This document shows positions 16,301 to 23,684 of a stretch of DNA of 24,553 nt, piece after piece. Each line of letters starts with the position of its first letter. The stretch's first letter is position 1. This DNA comes from SZUA-287 sp036397975. Its GTDB lineage: Bacteria; Bacteroidota; Ignavibacteria; UBA10030; UBA6906. The DNA lies in NCBI GenBank assembly GCA_036397975.1, contig DASWHW010000179.1:1-24553 (forward strand), read 5' to 3'. The notes under the pieces are model-generated. The model saw only the letters and a program-made list of their open reading frames with translations. It had not been told where the DNA came from and did no database searches. A program made the translations under genes and the position numbers.

Positions 16301-16432
16301 GATTCTGTCAAACTGTGGCTGGATCGCCTGCCCGATCGCGCTTGCAAAAGGAAAAAATAGTACTATGGCCGACAGAACTACTAGAGTGAACCTTCGTTGA
16401 GTGATACTCAGGTTGGCGTAGCTCTCATTCAT
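13316..16432 (-). CDS. Sensor histidine kinase with periplasmic Reg_prop double propeller and Y_Y_Y domain
   Basis: 1038 residues from the ATG at 16432; a TTG at 16510 is in frame but lies inside the promoter-like site. An N-terminal membrane/signal segment ('FTLVVLSAIVLFFPFASAIG') precedes 14 'W-V/I-G-T' Reg_prop blades (e.g. 'LWVGTFKGGLNRFD', 'IWIGTYGGGLNSLD', 'LWIGTEGDGLSVLN'), enough for two seven-bladed propellers. A Y_Y_Y domain (about 695-785, 'YTMEGFDNRWIEVG') and a second transmembrane helix (about 808-829) follow. The cytoplasmic HisKA_3 domain has His852 in 'SDLHDDIGSSL'. The HATPase has an N box 'NIIKHARA', G1 'RDDGVGFD' and G2 'GHGMKTLKTRAGRLGG'. Unlike Bacteroides hybrid (HTCS) proteins, it carries no receiver or AraC domain; the partner is the separate LuxR regulator. 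Relatives of this architecture often sense glycans, but the ligand here is unknown. Confidence 0.93.
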   Translation of the reverse strand: MNESYANLSITQRRFTLVVLSAIVLFFPFASAIGQAIQPQFDRITADQGLPSPVVNSIIQDHFGFMWFATMEGLCRYDGYDIKIFQNDPGDSTSLSDKTAWSVLEDSKGSLWVGTFKGGLNRFDQATERFTRYVSKEDDSTTLPSNSVLSLYEDSRGSFWVGTYGGGLCILDRATGAVTRMRLDKESPLSPRDFYIRSIFEYPDGQLWIGTAQALFRLDLESQHIITYHHSDSEQNSLTTGAVGPIAADGLGNIWIGTTGGLNRMNLITGAVTRFVHDRIRNSLSHNKVFALRFDERSLLWIGTLGGGLSILNPRSETFTIVKSESNNELSLSDDDVRTLFLDRAGAFWVGTTSGGVSKLNIERKQFQLISNKPGNQSRLSGGIVQTVLEDRRGNLWVGTQSGGLFNRPSDSKQFIHLPSSGEKSGGISHSYVSKLLEDHQGVIWIGTYGGGLNSLDPITGKTRLFLPSSTDSYAVSSDEISDIYEDRNHDLWIGTAASGLDRYERATSSFSHYRHHQNDTTSLRNDRVRSILEDRNGLLWIGTEGDGLSVLNSARTSFHHFSHDPQDQTSISNNLVYSFHEDTSGTLWIGTANGLNKFNPATRTFTRYLNEEEHASNYVLAMLSDSHGSLWVNTASGLVRFNPTTGEFRTYRVADGLQGNDFSNASFRAKNGQIIVGGKNGLNVFFPDSIKDNKHPPTVALTEFNVFERAFPLDSSVTTKKVVNLSYDQNFISFAYAALDYANPADNLYAYTMEGFDNRWIEVGTRRYATYTNLNPGSYVFRVKASNSDGIWNDVGTAISLVVRPPYWQTWWFRILVVLVAVGIIALLYNRRVAQLLAIERMRVRIASDLHDDIGSSLGSIALLSDMVRNKSTLGETESQQLTEISKSARHTAEALRDIVWVINPEHDKIDNLVLRMRDAANSMIRSDKVNFYCQSTKIAHVVDMDFRRNILLIYKEILHNIIKHARAKTIDIFIDETDSQFHLTVRDDGVGFDPSQPSPGHGMKTLKTRAGRLGGSVHFESAIGKGTTVVVTAKIP

Positions 16433-16479
16433 AGCATAAATGGAGAAGGGAATGACCAAGAAAGGGACACTGATTGGTT

Positions 16480-16510
16480 CAAAGCTAATAGTTATACCGC
16501 AAAAAAACAA
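16480..16510 (-). promoter_or_regulatory. Promoter of the histidine kinase
   Basis: On the - strand TTG (16510-16508), 20 nt, then TAGCTTTG (16487-16480). This fits the Bacteroidota TTG-N20-TAnnTTTG form and equally TTGTTT-N17-TAGCTT. It gives a leader of about 40 nt to the ATG at 16432. Confidence 0.5.
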
Positions 16511-16562
16511 CTAAAAGCGAGAATCATCGAGCAGCGGAAATCTACAGAGAGGACTTTTCTGA

Positions 16563-17522
16563 TTACTTGAAGTATGTCTCCGCAATTGTTGGAGACCCGC
16601 GAAACACACCCCCTTGCAGTGGTCCGACGAAGAGACGGCCAATGCTATCGATGGCGAGCGACCGAACAGACATATCCGTTAAACCTGTAACAACTTTTCT
16701 CCATGAGTTGCCACGGTCGTTCGAGCGGAAGATGCCGGCTGCTGTTCCAGCGAAGAGCGATCCATCGTTCTCCATTGCGAGGATGCCGACGAACTTGTTT
16801 TCAAGACCTGAAGATTTGTTTGACCATGTTTGACCACCATTGTGGGACACGTACACACCATTATCATTTGTTGCTGCGAAGACAACTCCATCTTCATCTG
16901 ATGTTAGTGCAGTGATTTCGGATTTGTTGAGACCCTTGTCAAGGATCTTCTTCCACGTCTTTCCCTTATCGGACGATCTAAAAAGTCCGTCATTGTCAGT
17001 GGAAGCGAATAGTCCACTTCGGGGATGATCGAGGATGGAATTCACGTAGAAACCGCTCAAACCAACTTGTTGCCACGACTCACCGAGATTCGTCGAAGTG
17101 AATACACCATTTTCTGAAGTTCCGGCGTAGAGAGAACCGCGCTCATCTCTGCAAAGTGAAACAACCTCATTTGAGAATAGTCCGGTATTGACGGCTTTCC
17201 ATGTATTGCCAATGTCGGTAGAACGAAAAACTCCACCACCAAATGTTCCGGCAAATAGGTATCCATTCCCGTCTGACATCAAGGCCATGACATCTTTATC
17301 GGAGAGACCGTTGTTCACTTCCTGCCATGATCGTCCGTGATCAGGAGATCGAAAAACCCCGCCTCCAAGCGTTCCAGCGAAGACATCCTGTTGGCTGGCG
17401 ATCAAGGTAAGGGTGATCCCACCATTGGGAGCATCCAATTGCTGCCAAATGTTTGTGCGAGCGGAAGATTGATTGAGGAAGACACAGAAGGAAAGCAAAA
17501 GAAAGAAAGAGAAATGCCGCAT
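16563..17522 (-). CDS. Exported seven-repeat beta-propeller protein (Ycf48/BNR-like)
   Basis: 319 residues. GGAGG (complement of 17528-17532) lies 5 nt before the ATG at 17522, preferred over upstream in-frame ATGs. The signal peptide is 'FSFFLLLSFCVFLNQSSA'. The rest is seven roughly 42-residue repeats of the form 'LFAGT-x-GGGVFRS-D-x-G-x-TW' (e.g. 'LFAGTFGGGVFRSTDIGNTW', 'VFAATNDNGVYVSHNGGQTW'), predicting one seven-bladed propeller like the photosystem II assembly factor Ycf48 and sialidase-like BNR proteins. No catalytic residues or T9SS sorting domain are visible, so it is probably periplasmic. It lies 130 bp upstream of the histidine kinase on the same strand. A shared role with that propeller kinase is possible but unproven. 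Its repeats differ in sequence from the kinase's Reg_prop blades. Confidence 0.8.
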   Translation of the reverse strand: MRHFSFFLLLSFCVFLNQSSARTNIWQQLDAPNGGITLTLIASQQDVFAGTLGGGVFRSPDHGRSWQEVNNGLSDKDVMALMSDGNGYLFAGTFGGGVFRSTDIGNTWKAVNTGLFSNEVVSLCRDERGSLYAGTSENGVFTSTNLGESWQQVGLSGFYVNSILDHPRSGLFASTDNDGLFRSSDKGKTWKKILDKGLNKSEITALTSDEDGVVFAATNDNGVYVSHNGGQTWSNKSSGLENKFVGILAMENDGSLFAGTAAGIFRSNDRGNSWRKVVTGLTDMSVRSLAIDSIGRLFVGPLQGGVFRGSPTIAETYFK

Positions 17523-17544
17523 GTGAGCCTCCATGGTAGACTGA

Positions 17545-17628
17545 CTAAACTCGATTTCTAAGCCAGTACTTCTCTCTTTGCTTCTGCCTGGCATTCCGAC
17601 CAGAATGCTTGAAGAACCAAATCATCAT
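17545..17628 (-). CDS. Possible 27-residue basic small protein
   Basis: It begins MMIWFFKHSGRN and ends REKYWLRNRV: a hydrophobic start followed by an Arg/Lys-rich tail. GGAG lies 9 nt before the first ATG, and the stop is 22 nt upstream of the propeller gene's ATG, just ahead of its ribosome-binding site. It could be a leader peptide, a small protein, or chance. The frame continues open upstream into the helicase gene, which weakens the case. No family recognised. Confidence 0.2.
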   Translation of the reverse strand: MMIWFFKHSGRNARQKQREKYWLRNRV

Positions 17629-17680
17629 ACGGTGGTGCTCCAGAAAAGTTACTCTCGGACGATGCTCTTCTCTCCTAATC

Positions 17681-20600
17681 TCACCGGTAACCGTCAAAAC
17701 ACATCGTCTGGTTCTTTTCCCGTCGAAATCCAGCGTTTTTGAATGCTGGCGCCAAAGTTGTCTGAGCTGGTCTTTCACCATTCCAATATTCGATGGAAAC
17801 TTGGCGAACGGGACGAATCCTCTCGGGCAGCCCAATCCATCCAGAGAGAACTTCCACCAACATTTTTATGAAAGCTGTTTCGGCCGGTTCGAGGGTCCAT
17901 ATCCTCGCTCCAAAATTCTCCAGGAACATGCACGGCGATCCATCCTTGAAAATGATATGATTCCAAGGAGCCCGTGTCAACCGAAAACCATCTGGAAAAG
18001 CGGTGTCCGGGCTGAGATCAATGCCCGGTCCGTAGGGGTTGGCCGGATCGCATGCATTGAGAAGTATCGGTCGAGACATTTTGGTTGTAGGCAAGGACTT
18101 TAATCGTCGCAGTTCTTCCACAGCCCTGGGTAGTGCATACTGCATTCCAGATAGTCCTTCGACGAAATAACCGCGTCTGAGTTTCCCCTGCAACTCCATC
18201 CTCTGAAGGACAGAAGAAATCGCTGGCCAAGGAACCAGACCTTCTCGCCGAGAGAGTTCGCGTGCGACAATGCCATAACGATCCAGGAGTTGCCTTGCCT
18301 GATGAAGGGCTTGCTCTTCGGCTGTAAGCGATGGACCGAGCACCGCGGGAGTACGCACAACAAACCACCGACCTTTCCAGCCGGGAGCTTGTTGCAGTGC
18401 ACGTCTCACTTTTTTCATTGCCTGGCTTCGCGTTGGATTATGTCCCGGAGTCAACAGTTGGATGCGCGAAGAAATGTCCTCGTCAGAAGCTCGAGGCAAT
18501 CGCTTCACGTTGATAACTTCCTCGAACAGATCATTCGTGATAATCCCGCCCCAGAAAAGTTGTGCGATGCCGTTGTTCAGTGCTCGAAGCGGGAGGTCAG
18601 TCCCGGACCGGATGTCGCTGAGAAACGAGGCACCATGCCTGCGAAGATACTCAAGGACAAGCTTGGCGGGAGTCGACATTCTTTCTTCCGAGTCTGAGGC
18701 ATCTTGCGGTAAGAAAGCCGCTCCTGCGCCGCGATGGAACTGAGCCAGTTTTCCCGATCCTGCCCCCATCCAAACAAACTCGCTATGGCCGGAATGTTGC
18801 ACAAGTCCAATTGACGGATAGTCCTTTATGCGTGGTGGAAGAACATCCCGCTCCCAGGTTTCTGCGGGAAGTGGCAGGCCCTGAAGTTGAGTGAGGCCTT
18901 CACCGAGACCATCACTTCCGTTCAGCTGCGTGTCCGGCGAGAGGTGTTGCCACGCCTGGAGGAACGCTGTAAACTGGGTCATACTCGACGGCGTTATTTC
19001 TTTCCTGAGAATTGCCAAGGACTGGCGATGAATCCTCTCAATGTTCGGTCGGAAACTCCACTGTTGTTCCTTTGACATTGCAGCGGACTCTGGAAGGAAG
19101 AAGCCCCTACACAGTTCTCCTTGTTGCTCGAGTGCGGAAAGAATGGAGGTTACTTTCGAAGAATTGATGTTATAGCGATTCGACAGATCTTCTGTGCGAA
19201 CGACTCCGTGAGCGCGTACGTATCGTGAAAGAACGACTGCCCGAGCCTTGTCCTCAGCAAGGCGATCATACAGGTCTCGTTCTTCGCCGGCAATCCATCG
19301 CTGAGCGCCTGCAAAGGTGATCGACGCAGCTCTTCCATCTTCCACCAATGGTTGCAACAGGTCGAGCGATGCGGTTGCTGACCTCTGCACTATTTCTTCA
19401 TCGGATAAATCTCCCAGGCGGAGTAGGAGTTCGAGCAACTCTTCGGCCGATCGTGCCTTGTATCCATTCGTTTTTCTTTGGAGCTGCTCCTCTACCTCGT
19501 CCACCGCTTCCGGTTTGAGAAGTGACTTCATCGTCTCGAGATCAACGACTTGTCCCAGCAGCTCCCGATTGACGGAGAGAAATTGGCTCATCTGGTCCGC
19601 TTTCGGTTGATCCCATTCGTACATGTACACAGAGATAAAATCGAAGAGCAGACTTGCGGCGAAAGGAGATGGAATCTCGGTGCGAACTGTCCGAAGTTCG
19701 ATCGCACCGCTTTCCAGAGCTGCGACGATTTCCTTGAAGTGGGGAAAGTCAAGAGTGTCATGCAGAACTTCCCGGATTGTTTCGATGACGATCGGAAAGT
19801 CGTCGAATTGACGAACGACCTGGAGAAGATCGCCCGCCCGGAGTCGCTGGAGCCAGAGAGGTGTTCGCTTACCAGGGTATGCCTTCGTGAGTAGGAGAGC
19901 CCGGGCTGCATTGACGCGAAATTGTGCACCAAAAAGGGGGGACATCATCACTTCATCGAGGACTATCGATTCAGCTTCCGCAACAGAAATATTATCCAGC
20001 AAGGAGAGCGGCATCTCGTCGACATCGGTGGAGCGGAGGAGAATCCCATCATCATTGTAGAGCATTTGAGGTTCAACGCCGGTCACGTGGTGTAGCCGAC
20101 GAGCAAGAACGAGTCCGAAAAGTCCGTTGACCCTTCGACCGAATGATGAATGCAGCACGATCCGTGGATCGCCTAGCTCATCTCTGAATCCCTCGAGGAT
20201 CAAAAGCTTCTCATGCGGTATCTCGGAAGTGAACTCTCGCTGTTTGCGAAAATACTCGACGATGTTCCATGCGGCATCAGAATTCATCGGACAGCGAGCC
20301 TGAAGCCACCGAAGAATGCCATGATCGTCAAGGCGTTCAGCTACTTCGCGTCGAAAGAGGGCGACCTTTTCCCCAAGTTCAAATGTCCGTCCGATTCCCT
20401 CGCCACGCCAGAAGGGCATTCGCGCCGGTTGACCCGGTGCGGGTTCGACGGTGACCTTGTTTGAATCAATCTCGATCATCCTCCAGACGTTCGTTCCGAG
20501 TATAAACGTATCCCCTGTCCGGCTTTCATAAATGAATTCTTCATCCACTTCCCCCACTTTTGTCTTTCCATCGGGAAGATACACCCTAAGGTATCCCCGA

Positions 20601-22222
20601 TCCGCAATGGTCCCGCCGCTTGTAATGGCAATATGTGACGAACCGGGGAGGGCCCTGAGGATGTTGTTGACCTTATCCCATGAGATCCTGGCTCTCAAAT
20701 CCCTGAACGATTCGTGCTCATATCTGCCGGATAACATCTTTATTACTTGCATGAACAAGTTGCGAGAAAGATTCTGGTAGCAATATGATTGCCGGATGAG
20801 GTCATACAAATCGTCGACGAGCCAATCATCGACGCTCACCATTGCGACAATCTGTTGGGCGAGGACGTCGAGGCAGTTCGTTGGAATTGAAGTCATCTCA
20901 ACCTCATGATCTGCCATTGCTTGAGCAACAACCGCAGACTCGACGAGATCCTCCTTGTGAGATGGAATAATTCGCCCCTTGCTGGTGGCAGAAACCAGAT
21001 GTCCCGATCGTCCGACTCGCTGGAGCCCACGGGCTACCCCCTTTGGGGATTGGAGTTGGACTACCAAATCAATGCTGCCAATGTCGATGCCAAGCTCCAG
21101 AGAGGATGTAGCAACAAGGGCTCGGAGTTTTCCCGCTTTCAGGTCTGATTCCATTTGCTCGCGGGCCTGTCGGGACATCGATCCATGGTATGCTTGGACG
21201 AGTTCCTCTGGAGGAATCGACGTTGTTGGAGGTTCATCCAGTTTTGTGCTGGACGGGACAGCGTACAGACCAAAGTGTTTCCTACTCACGGCGGGCCCGT
21301 CGTTACCGCTAAGGATGATCTCATTGAGCTTCGCCGCAACCCTCTCCGCTAGTCGTCGATTGTTTACAAAAATCAGACTTGTTGTATGCTCACGGATCAT
21401 TGCGAGGAGAATCTCAAAAATTGCCGGCCATACACTCGCTTGCGGCAGGTTCGAAAAGTCAGCAACCGGGCACAGCACAGCAAGGTCCATTTGTTTCTTC
21501 CTCCCCGCGTTCACGATCGTGACCTCGCGCTCGCTTAGCTCTTTCCGACTCCATGATTGTCCTCCAAGAAATCGTGCAATCAACTCGAGCGGGCGCTGCG
21601 TCGCGGAGAGACCTATTCGTTGATACTCCTGCTCAGCAAGAGCCGACAGGCGCTCCAACGAAAGTGAGAGATGCACGCCTCGCTTGTTGTTACAAATGGA
21701 ATGAATCTCGTCAACGATCACATATTGGACGGTGCGGAACATCTTCCTCGCCTGCTTGGAGGTAAGCATGATGTAGAGCGACTCTGGGGTGGTGATAAGA
21801 ATATCCGGCGGATGCCGCAGCATCGCAGAGCGTTTGGATTGCGGAGTATCGCCTGTCCGTACTGCGGAGCTGATGCGGGGCACTGTCAATCCCATTCTCG
21901 TGGCCTGGTGTAGGATGCCGTCAAGCGGTTCTTCAAGATTCCGGTGGATGTCGTTGTTCAGCGCCTTGAGAGGAGAGATATACAGAATGCGTACACCGGT
22001 GGAGAGGTGTTCGCGGAGACTTTGTTCCAGTACATGGTTGATTCCCCAGAGAAATGCGGCGAGGGTTTTTCCTGAACCGGTGGGGGCAAGGATGAGCGTA
22101 TGTTTCCCGGATGAGATAGCGGGCCATCCCTGGAGCTGTGGTGGACTCGGTTCACCAAATGTCTGAACGAACCAAGTGCGCACTGCCGGATGAAATTGTT
22201 CGAGAAGTTCTTGAGAGTTCAT
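17681..22222 (-). CDS. lhr: Lhr-family large ATP-dependent helicase
   Basis: 1513 residues from the ATG at 22222, close to the roughly 1540 of E. coli Lhr. Helicase core: Walker A 'APTGSGKT' (46-53), 'TTPESL' (144-149), DEIH box (171-174), 'GLSATQRP' (motif III, about 204), 'SLIFVNNRRLAERVAAKL' (IV), 'VATSSLELGIDIGSIDLVV' (V) and 'GLQRVGRSGH' (VI). The Lhr-specific winged-helix/beta-barrel part follows. The long C-terminal region (about 950-1513) carries winged-helix segments ('ARAVVLSRYVRAHGVVRTEDL', 'LVLEYLRRHGASFLSDI') like the AlkZ/YcaQ-related C-terminal domain of full-length Lhr, for which a uracil-DNA glycosylase activity has been described in E. coli. It acts on nucleic acids in the cytoplasm, probably in repair. 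The in-frame GTG at 22282 is upstream of a promoter-like site, so it is not used here. No Shine-Dalgarno is evident. It ends 158 bp before the propeller gene. Confidence 0.94.
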   Translation of the reverse strand: MNSQELLEQFHPAVRTWFVQTFGEPSPPQLQGWPAISSGKHTLILAPTGSGKTLAAFLWGINHVLEQSLREHLSTGVRILYISPLKALNNDIHRNLEEPLDGILHQATRMGLTVPRISSAVRTGDTPQSKRSAMLRHPPDILITTPESLYIMLTSKQARKMFRTVQYVIVDEIHSICNNKRGVHLSLSLERLSALAEQEYQRIGLSATQRPLELIARFLGGQSWSRKELSEREVTIVNAGRKKQMDLAVLCPVADFSNLPQASVWPAIFEILLAMIREHTTSLIFVNNRRLAERVAAKLNEIILSGNDGPAVSRKHFGLYAVPSSTKLDEPPTTSIPPEELVQAYHGSMSRQAREQMESDLKAGKLRALVATSSLELGIDIGSIDLVVQLQSPKGVARGLQRVGRSGHLVSATSKGRIIPSHKEDLVESAVVAQAMADHEVEMTSIPTNCLDVLAQQIVAMVSVDDWLVDDLYDLIRQSYCYQNLSRNLFMQVIKMLSGRYEHESFRDLRARISWDKVNNILRALPGSSHIAITSGGTIADRGYLRVYLPDGKTKVGEVDEEFIYESRTGDTFILGTNVWRMIEIDSNKVTVEPAPGQPARMPFWRGEGIGRTFELGEKVALFRREVAERLDDHGILRWLQARCPMNSDAAWNIVEYFRKQREFTSEIPHEKLLILEGFRDELGDPRIVLHSSFGRRVNGLFGLVLARRLHHVTGVEPQMLYNDDGILLRSTDVDEMPLSLLDNISVAEAESIVLDEVMMSPLFGAQFRVNAARALLLTKAYPGKRTPLWLQRLRAGDLLQVVRQFDDFPIVIETIREVLHDTLDFPHFKEIVAALESGAIELRTVRTEIPSPFAASLLFDFISVYMYEWDQPKADQMSQFLSVNRELLGQVVDLETMKSLLKPEAVDEVEEQLQRKTNGYKARSAEELLELLLRLGDLSDEEIVQRSATASLDLLQPLVEDGRAASITFAGAQRWIAGEERDLYDRLAEDKARAVVLSRYVRAHGVVRTEDLSNRYNINSSKVTSILSALEQQGELCRGFFLPESAAMSKEQQWSFRPNIERIHRQSLAILRKEITPSSMTQFTAFLQAWQHLSPDTQLNGSDGLGEGLTQLQGLPLPAETWERDVLPPRIKDYPSIGLVQHSGHSEFVWMGAGSGKLAQFHRGAGAAFLPQDASDSEERMSTPAKLVLEYLRRHGASFLSDIRSGTDLPLRALNNGIAQLFWGGIITNDLFEEVINVKRLPRASDEDISSRIQLLTPGHNPTRSQAMKKVRRALQQAPGWKGRWFVVRTPAVLGPSLTAEEQALHQARQLLDRYGIVARELSRREGLVPWPAISSVLQRMELQGKLRRGYFVEGLSGMQYALPRAVEELRRLKSLPTTKMSRPILLNACDPANPYGPGIDLSPDTAFPDGFRLTRAPWNHIIFKDGSPCMFLENFGARIWTLEPAETAFIKMLVEVLSGWIGLPERIRPVRQVSIEYWNGERPAQTTLAPAFKNAGFRREKNQTMCFDGYR

Positions 22223-22250
22223 TGATATCGTGGCAGAAGAGCACCTGGCC

Positions 22251-22279
22251 AAAGTACCGGTTGGTCGAGTGAAAATCAA
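22251..22279 (-). promoter_or_regulatory. Sigma70-like promoter for lhr
   Basis: On the - strand TTGATT (22279-22274), 17-bp spacer, TACTTT (22256-22251), ending 28 bp before the ATG at 22222. Modest match, but the spacing agrees with the other promoter candidates and with the chosen start. Confidence 0.4.
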
Positions 22280-22386
22280 CACACGAAATTCATTGCATCA
22301 ATATGAGGAAACAGACGATGGCCATGGAACATCCGGCTAATCAGGTGCACCGTGGTCGGAGAGGTTGCAGGAGGGAGGAGTTAGTG

Positions 22387-23505
22387 TTAATTATTTGTCG
22401 ACCGAAACCACTTCTGGATGATAGTCTCCGCAGGCTGGCCGCGAAAAGCGTATCCGGACCCATCTCTGGGCTCATAGGCACGGTGCGGGTCAGTATAAGT
22501 CTTCCAAAGAAAGACTCCGTGAAGCCAGGTGCTGGTGTGAAGAGCCTCAAACAATGCATCGTATGCGCGTGCCGCTCCCTCAGGATCCCTTTTCTTCCCT
22601 TTGTACTCCCATGGTTTTCTATGCGCTCCCTCGACGGCACGGAAGCCAACCTCGGTGAAGAGGATAGGCCGTTTGACTTTTTGAACAAGCGAATCTATGG
22701 ATCGCAAAGGGATATTCCATGCTTCAACCAATTCCTCGACTGTCGAATGGGATGGCGCATCCAACGGGAAGTAGGCGTTGATTCCAACATAGTCCAGCTC
22801 CCCCCAGAAAGCGATTTCTTCAAACTCCATGTCCCAATGTGCTGCGTAGGTCAGTTTTCCGGTGAAAATCTTTCGAATATCTTCGATGAGCGCCTTCCAT
22901 TCGCCGGGATACGCCGCTGTCATCCGAACTAACTCAGTTCCAACGCAAAATATCTCGGCATTAGCTTCTTGGGCAACCACCGCATAATGAAGAGCGAAGG
23001 CACGATACGTCTTCCACCACAACGCATGTTCGGCTTCAGAGTTTTGTCTGATGCTTCCGTGCCATTCCTTGCTCTCCCAAAAATCATCCGACCAAATCTG
23101 CGGCTTTACCATGACGCTCATTCCTCTTTTATGAGCATTCAAAATCTCCCGAACGATATCGTCATCAGTCATTGTCTCATCAACATGCGAGAAGAATTCG
23201 CTTTGTCCTTCATGTCCCGGGAATCCGAGCACTTGGTCGGAAGCTGCTCCCCGCTGATACCCATAAGGCATAATCGCAATCCAGTTTATACCAATGCCCG
23301 ACAGAGAATCAAGTTCCCTTGCAGAGTTATCAGATCCATACCCGTGCCCCCGGCGATGGATGTGAGCATGATTCACTCCCCTGAGAAAGGAGCGATCGAA
23401 CCCCCTTGCACTGGTCACTGGCGGAACCTTGCCCCCTGCATCATGGCAACCGGCAATGGCGAAGACGAGAAAGAAACTGAATATGACCAATGAATTTCTC
23501 TGCAT
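22387..23505 (-). CDS. GH113-like glycoside hydrolase lipoprotein
   Basis: 372 residues. Lipoprotein signal peptide with lipobox 'AIAGC' and Cys20 indicates membrane anchoring. The body is a TIM-barrel of the GH113 / 'glycosidase-like' type: 'FLRGVNHAHIHRRGHGYG', 'LSGIGINWIAIMPYGYQ', 'GMSVMVKPQIW', 'IFCVGTELVRM', 'LDYVGINAYFPL', 'KRPILFTEVGFRA' and 'GVFLWKTYTDP'. Glu191 (in 'GTEL') and Glu285 (in 'FTEVGF') sit where clan GH-A enzymes have acid/base and nucleophile. GH113 members characterised so far are beta-mannanases; the substrate here is not shown by the sequence. The start has only a weak AAAGG about 8 nt upstream. Its stop is 164 bp before lhr, which has its own promoter-like site, and it is divergent from the efflux adaptor gene. 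Confidence 0.85.
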   Translation of the reverse strand: MQRNSLVIFSFFLVFAIAGCHDAGGKVPPVTSARGFDRSFLRGVNHAHIHRRGHGYGSDNSARELDSLSGIGINWIAIMPYGYQRGAASDQVLGFPGHEGQSEFFSHVDETMTDDDIVREILNAHKRGMSVMVKPQIWSDDFWESKEWHGSIRQNSEAEHALWWKTYRAFALHYAVVAQEANAEIFCVGTELVRMTAAYPGEWKALIEDIRKIFTGKLTYAAHWDMEFEEIAFWGELDYVGINAYFPLDAPSHSTVEELVEAWNIPLRSIDSLVQKVKRPILFTEVGFRAVEGAHRKPWEYKGKKRDPEGAARAYDALFEALHTSTWLHGVFLWKTYTDPHRAYEPRDGSGYAFRGQPAETIIQKWFRSTNN

Positions 23506-23684
23506 TAGAGTGCCTTTGGCAACTTTCTGAAACGAAGATGGAGAAACTGGAGTCTAACCTTGGGTAGTAGGGTACCGAATCTGCTTCGCAACAATTGCCA
23601 TTCAGATTCGTAACAATGTTCGGTTGCAAATCGTTCATCCAAGTCGCTCAGTAGCGTTAAGCTATCCCACACAGGCATATCTCT

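Noticed and set aside
13316..16432. Hybrid two-component system (HTCS) of Bacteroides type
   Set aside because: The architecture matches at the sensor end, but there is no receiver or AraC domain after the HATPase; it is a classical kinase with a separate regulator.
16433..16510. Upstream TTG start extending the histidine kinase by 26 residues
   Set aside because: The TTG falls inside the -33/-35 element of the promoter-like site, and the ATG at 16432 already gives a complete membrane/signal segment.
17591..17608. GCATTC-CGACCA-GAATGC hairpin after lhr as a terminator
   Set aside because: Only 6 bp, not GC-rich and no T tract on the - strand.
20979..21623. Open frame of 214 codons on the + strand within lhr
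   Set aside because: Opposite the conserved helicase motifs; Ser/Arg-rich composition typical of an antisense shadow.
22303..22932. Open frame of 209 codons on the + strand across the glycosidase 3' end
   Set aside because: Overlaps the well-supported GH113-like gene and shows no domain or start signal.
23506..23684. Promoters for the divergent glycosidase and adaptor genes
   Set aside because: Several TTG-starting hexamers exist, but none has a credible -10 at 16-18 bp on either strand.
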